Shown here: piece after piece, positions 61,887 to 64,000 of the stretch
Position numbering within the stretch: position 1 is the first letter of the stretch
Layout: each line of letters begins with the position of its first letter
Assembly (NCBI RefSeq): GCF_014904695.1
Contig: NZ_JACXXN010000001.1
Span: forward strand, 186,001 to 250,000
DNA: 64,000 bases
Direction: 5' to 3'
Source: Nostoc sp. MG11
GTDB taxonomy: Bacteria > Cyanobacteriota > Cyanobacteriia > Cyanobacteriales > Nostocaceae
The notes under the pieces: model-generated
Seen by the model: the letters and a program-made list of their open reading frames with translations, nothing else
Told to the model about the DNA's origin: nothing
Databases searched by the model: none
Position numbers and translations under genes: made by a program

Positions 61887-62546
61887 ATGCTGCGTAAATG
61901 GTTTTTGCCACACTGGCGACTCATATTTGGATTACTAGTGTTTAGTGCAACAATCAGTCCAGTAGTATTGAATTTCTATGTGAATGCAGTTACTAAAAGT
62001 CGCTGCCATACTAACCTAGTACAAATTCCAGACCAGCGGGTTGCAATTGTCTTTGGCGCAGGTGTTTTGGTAGATGGTACGCCATCACCAATGCTAGCTG
62101 ATCGCGTCATCGCTGCTGTAGAACTCTACAAATTGGGACGAGTTAAAAAGCTGTTGATGACAGGCGACAACAGCCGCCAAGACTACAATGAAGTCCAGGC
62201 GATGCAGAGTTACGCAGTAGAACGGGGCGTAGCTGCTCAAGACATTACATTAGATTATGCTGGGTTTAGCACTTATGAAAGTTGCTATCGCGCCAGAGAT
62301 ATTTTTGGAGTACAACAAGCAGTTTTAATTACCCAGCGATTCCATTTACCTCGCGCTATTTATACTTGTAGCCAGCTTGGGATAAAAGTCATTGGTTTAG
62401 GAACATCAGATTGGGGAAGCTACAGTTTTGAAACTGTTATGTACTATACACTGCGGGAAAAGTTGTCTACTCTCAAAGCTTTGTGGGAAGTTCACATCAC
62501 TCGCCCTCTACCAACTTTTCTAGGGCCTTTTGAAGGAATTAAATAG
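61887..62546 (+). CDS. SanA/YdcF-like (DUF218) membrane-anchored protein
   Basis: A 219-residue protein with one N-terminal membrane helix (about 12-31), like E. coli SanA, and a DUF218 domain: RVAIVFGAGVLVDGTPSPMLADRVIAAVELYKLG, KLLMTGDNSRQDYNEVQAMQ, YAGFSTYESCYRARDIF, VLITQRFHLPRAIYTC. SanA influences the envelope barrier to vancomycin; the biochemical reaction is unknown. This is the third DUF218 protein in the window and the most SanA-like. Confidence 0.9.
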   Translation: MLRKWFLPHWRLIFGLLVFSATISPVVLNFYVNAVTKSRCHTNLVQIPDQRVAIVFGAGVLVDGTPSPMLADRVIAAVELYKLGRVKKLLMTGDNSRQDYNEVQAMQSYAVERGVAAQDITLDYAGFSTYESCYRARDIFGVQQAVLITQRFHLPRAIYTCSQLGIKVIGLGTSDWGSYSFETVMYYTLREKLSTLKALWEVHITRPLPTFLGPFEGIK

Positions 62547-62607
62547 TTTTGTCATTTGTCACTTGTCAAGAGTCAATGGTCAATACTTTTGACTTTGGAC
62601 TTGTTGA

Positions 62608-64000
62608 CTACTCTTCACTTTTTTTCTGAAGAAGCGATCGCCAATCAGCAATTGCTTGTTCTGTCCATAACCAATTGCTACTCAATTTATCTATCTGAAA
62701 ATTTATCGGATCATATTGGATAACTGTTTGTCGTAACTTTATTGCTTCACTAATATATTGTGTCTGTTTAGAATTAGGTTGAGCTAATGCAGATTTATAT
62801 AATCCCAAAGATAAACCAGCATAGGAAGTTAAAGCATCCTTAGATGCTACCGTCTTTGTCATCGATATAGCAGCATTAGAAGGTGTGTTCTGCTGTCTGA
62901 GAGCTAAATTCAAAGCCTTGAACCAAGAGTCATTAGCTCGATTTAGATTGCCTTCAGCGTAATAGGCAAATCCTAAAGCATTATTATACAAAAGTGATTC
63001 TGGTTTAGCTTTTGCAGCATTTTCCCAATAACGGCGAGCATCATCAACACTGTATTTATTGTCTCCAGTTTGGATAAACTGCCACGCCAATCGTCCCTTG
63101 AAAAAGTTGACAGATGGATCACCGATTTGTTGATTAGGAACCAGTTTAAGAGCAGCTTCAGCCGCAGCAAGTGCACCACGATTAAGTAGTTCTTCTACAG
63201 CTAGCAGCCCAGCTTGTAAGTCACCCTGGCTCAATTTTTCAGTAGCGGTGGCAGTGACAATTCCAGTTGCAGCTGTATTTAAATCGATAATCGGTTGCTT
63301 TTGGATGGGTAGAGACTGAATTGATGGTATCTCAGGTAAGGTTGCTTGAGGTCGTTGTCCCCAAAAATTTAAACCGATAATGGTGGCGATCGCACCTGCG
63401 CCCACAATCCCAACAATCGGCCATAGCTTGCGGCGTTGAGTACGACGTCTCGCTGAAATTGGTTGCGATGCCTGGGTTGGGCTACGCCTACGCAAAAGCT
63501 GAGAACTCTCCCAATTTCTTTCAAAGTGCCCAGCAGCGGGAATTTCCGTAGCAGGGTTTTCTCCCCACAACCCTACTTCTTGCTCTTGAGAAGTTATTTC
63601 TTCTGAAACCTGCCTTTCATCAAGCATATCTTCTTGAATCTGTTGCACCAGTTCCGCATTCATCGAAGTTTTTTCAGGTGTGGCTTTTTGGTTATCTAGC
63701 TGGCGAAACAAATCCGAAACTATAGCAGAATCTTCTGCATAGCTTGGGTCATCATACTCAATTTCATCAACGAGATCACCCCATGTATCTTCACCTAGCC
63801 AGTCCATCTCAGAATCGCGTGCTAAACCAGAGGGGAGCATTTCCTCGATTGCTAATGGCACCTCAGTATCATCTGCCACAGCAGAGTACATTGAACTAGG
63901 GGTTGCCGCCAGAGGTGAATTATTATACTGGTTCAGTGACTCTGGATCAGACAAGTAAATTTCCGGGCTGAGAAAACCATCAAATTCTGGCTGGAGATAC
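62608..64000 (-). CDS. Membrane-anchored protein with helical (TPR-like) C-terminus, partial
   Basis: At least 463 residues; the frame stays open to the window edge (...LQPEFDGFLSPEIYLSDPES...), so the TTG at 63954 is not the real start and the gene is cut. An acidic Glu/Asp-rich, disordered N-terminal part precedes a basic stretch (ARRRTQRRKLWP), one membrane helix (IVGIVGAGAIATIIGLNFWG) and a helical repeat region resembling TPRs (GALAAAEAALKLVPN; LLYNNALGFAYYAEGNLNRANDSW). It is of the type found in cyanobacterial membrane proteins of unknown role. Confidence 0.75.
   Translation of the reverse strand, partial: YLQPEFDGFLSPEIYLSDPESLNQYNNSPLAATPSSMYSAVADDTEVPLAIEEMLPSGLARDSEMDWLGEDTWGDLVDEIEYDDPSYAEDSAIVSDLFRQLDNQKATPEKTSMNAELVQQIQEDMLDERQVSEEITSQEQEVGLWGENPATEIPAAGHFERNWESSQLLRRRSPTQASQPISARRRTQRRKLWPIVGIVGAGAIATIIGLNFWGQRPQATLPEIPSIQSLPIQKQPIIDLNTAATGIVTATATEKLSQGDLQAGLLAVEELLNRGALAAAEAALKLVPNQQIGDPSVNFFKGRLAWQFIQTGDNKYSVDDARRYWENAAKAKPESLLYNNALGFAYYAEGNLNRANDSWFKALNLALRQQNTPSNAAISMTKTVASKDALTSYAGLSLGLYKSALAQPNSKQTQYISEAIKLRQTVIQYDPINFQIDKLSSNWLWTEQAIADWRSLLQKKSEE

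Overview
The window comes from a cyanobacterial chromosome, most likely a filamentous, heterocyst-forming type of the Nostoc/Calothrix group. Evidence: genes for photosystem I subunit PsaD, orange carotenoid protein (OCP), Mg-protoporphyrin IX methyltransferase (ChlM) and the variable chain of ferredoxin-thioredoxin reductase (FtrV); many copies of the octamer GCGATCGC (HIP1); and heptanucleotide tandem repeats (STRR) between genes, which are characteristic of this group. I see no rRNA, tRNA, CRISPR array, phage or intact transposase.

Layout. 0.4-3.5 kb: a 1021-residue extracellular-type protein with two almost identical PA14 domains, two Calx-beta domains and a sugar-dehydrogenase propeller. 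3.7-10.5 kb: orphan pstB, a YdcF-like protein, a Ctp protease, a glycosyltransferase and thrS. 11.2-13.4 kb: a DUF2605/DUF2973 pair and a decayed-looking ParD/ParE-type toxin-antitoxin locus. 13.4-15.7 kb: glycogen debranching enzyme, followed by 1.5 kb of nearly empty DNA. 17.1-26.1 kb: two paralogous DICT-GAF-histidine kinases flank psaD, trpE, ocp and a pentapeptide-repeat protein. 26.3-29 kb: purQ, purS, a Fur-family (Zur-like) regulator and aquaporin. 29.5-33.1 kb: an ergothioneine cluster (egtC-egtB, then egtD) split by a MITE-like element. 33-40 kb: a nucleotidyltransferase, a PhnD-like binding protein paired with a histidine kinase, small membrane proteins, a P-loop ATPase and chlM. 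41-45 kb: a CPA2 antiporter and an Asn/Gly-rich 14-residue-repeat protein. 45.3-51 kb: purA, rplY, a kinase/ATPase, a second YdcF-like protein and ftrV. 52-56 kb: a PP2C phosphatase and an NfeD-stomatin pair. 57-61 kb: a photosystem I accumulation factor and the MurT/GatD cell-wall amidation pair. 61-64 kb: a Uma2-type protein, a third YdcF-like protein and a protein whose frame runs off the right edge.

The genes are mostly housekeeping, photosynthetic and envelope functions, but the window is rich in repeats. Four things stand out: repeats captured in frame inside genes (a heptamer repeat in egtB and a palindrome in the PP2C gene); a family of hairpins, one of which has grown into a cloverleaf-like 150-base structure; a 166-base MITE-like element with 17-base terminal inverted repeats and a 9-base target duplication inside the egt cluster; and a ParE-type toxin frame with no normal start codon. 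I found no complete unknown system. The most system-like novelties are the paired DICT kinases around the photoprotection genes, the PhnD-like/kinase sensor pair, and the repeat protein at 44-45 kb.
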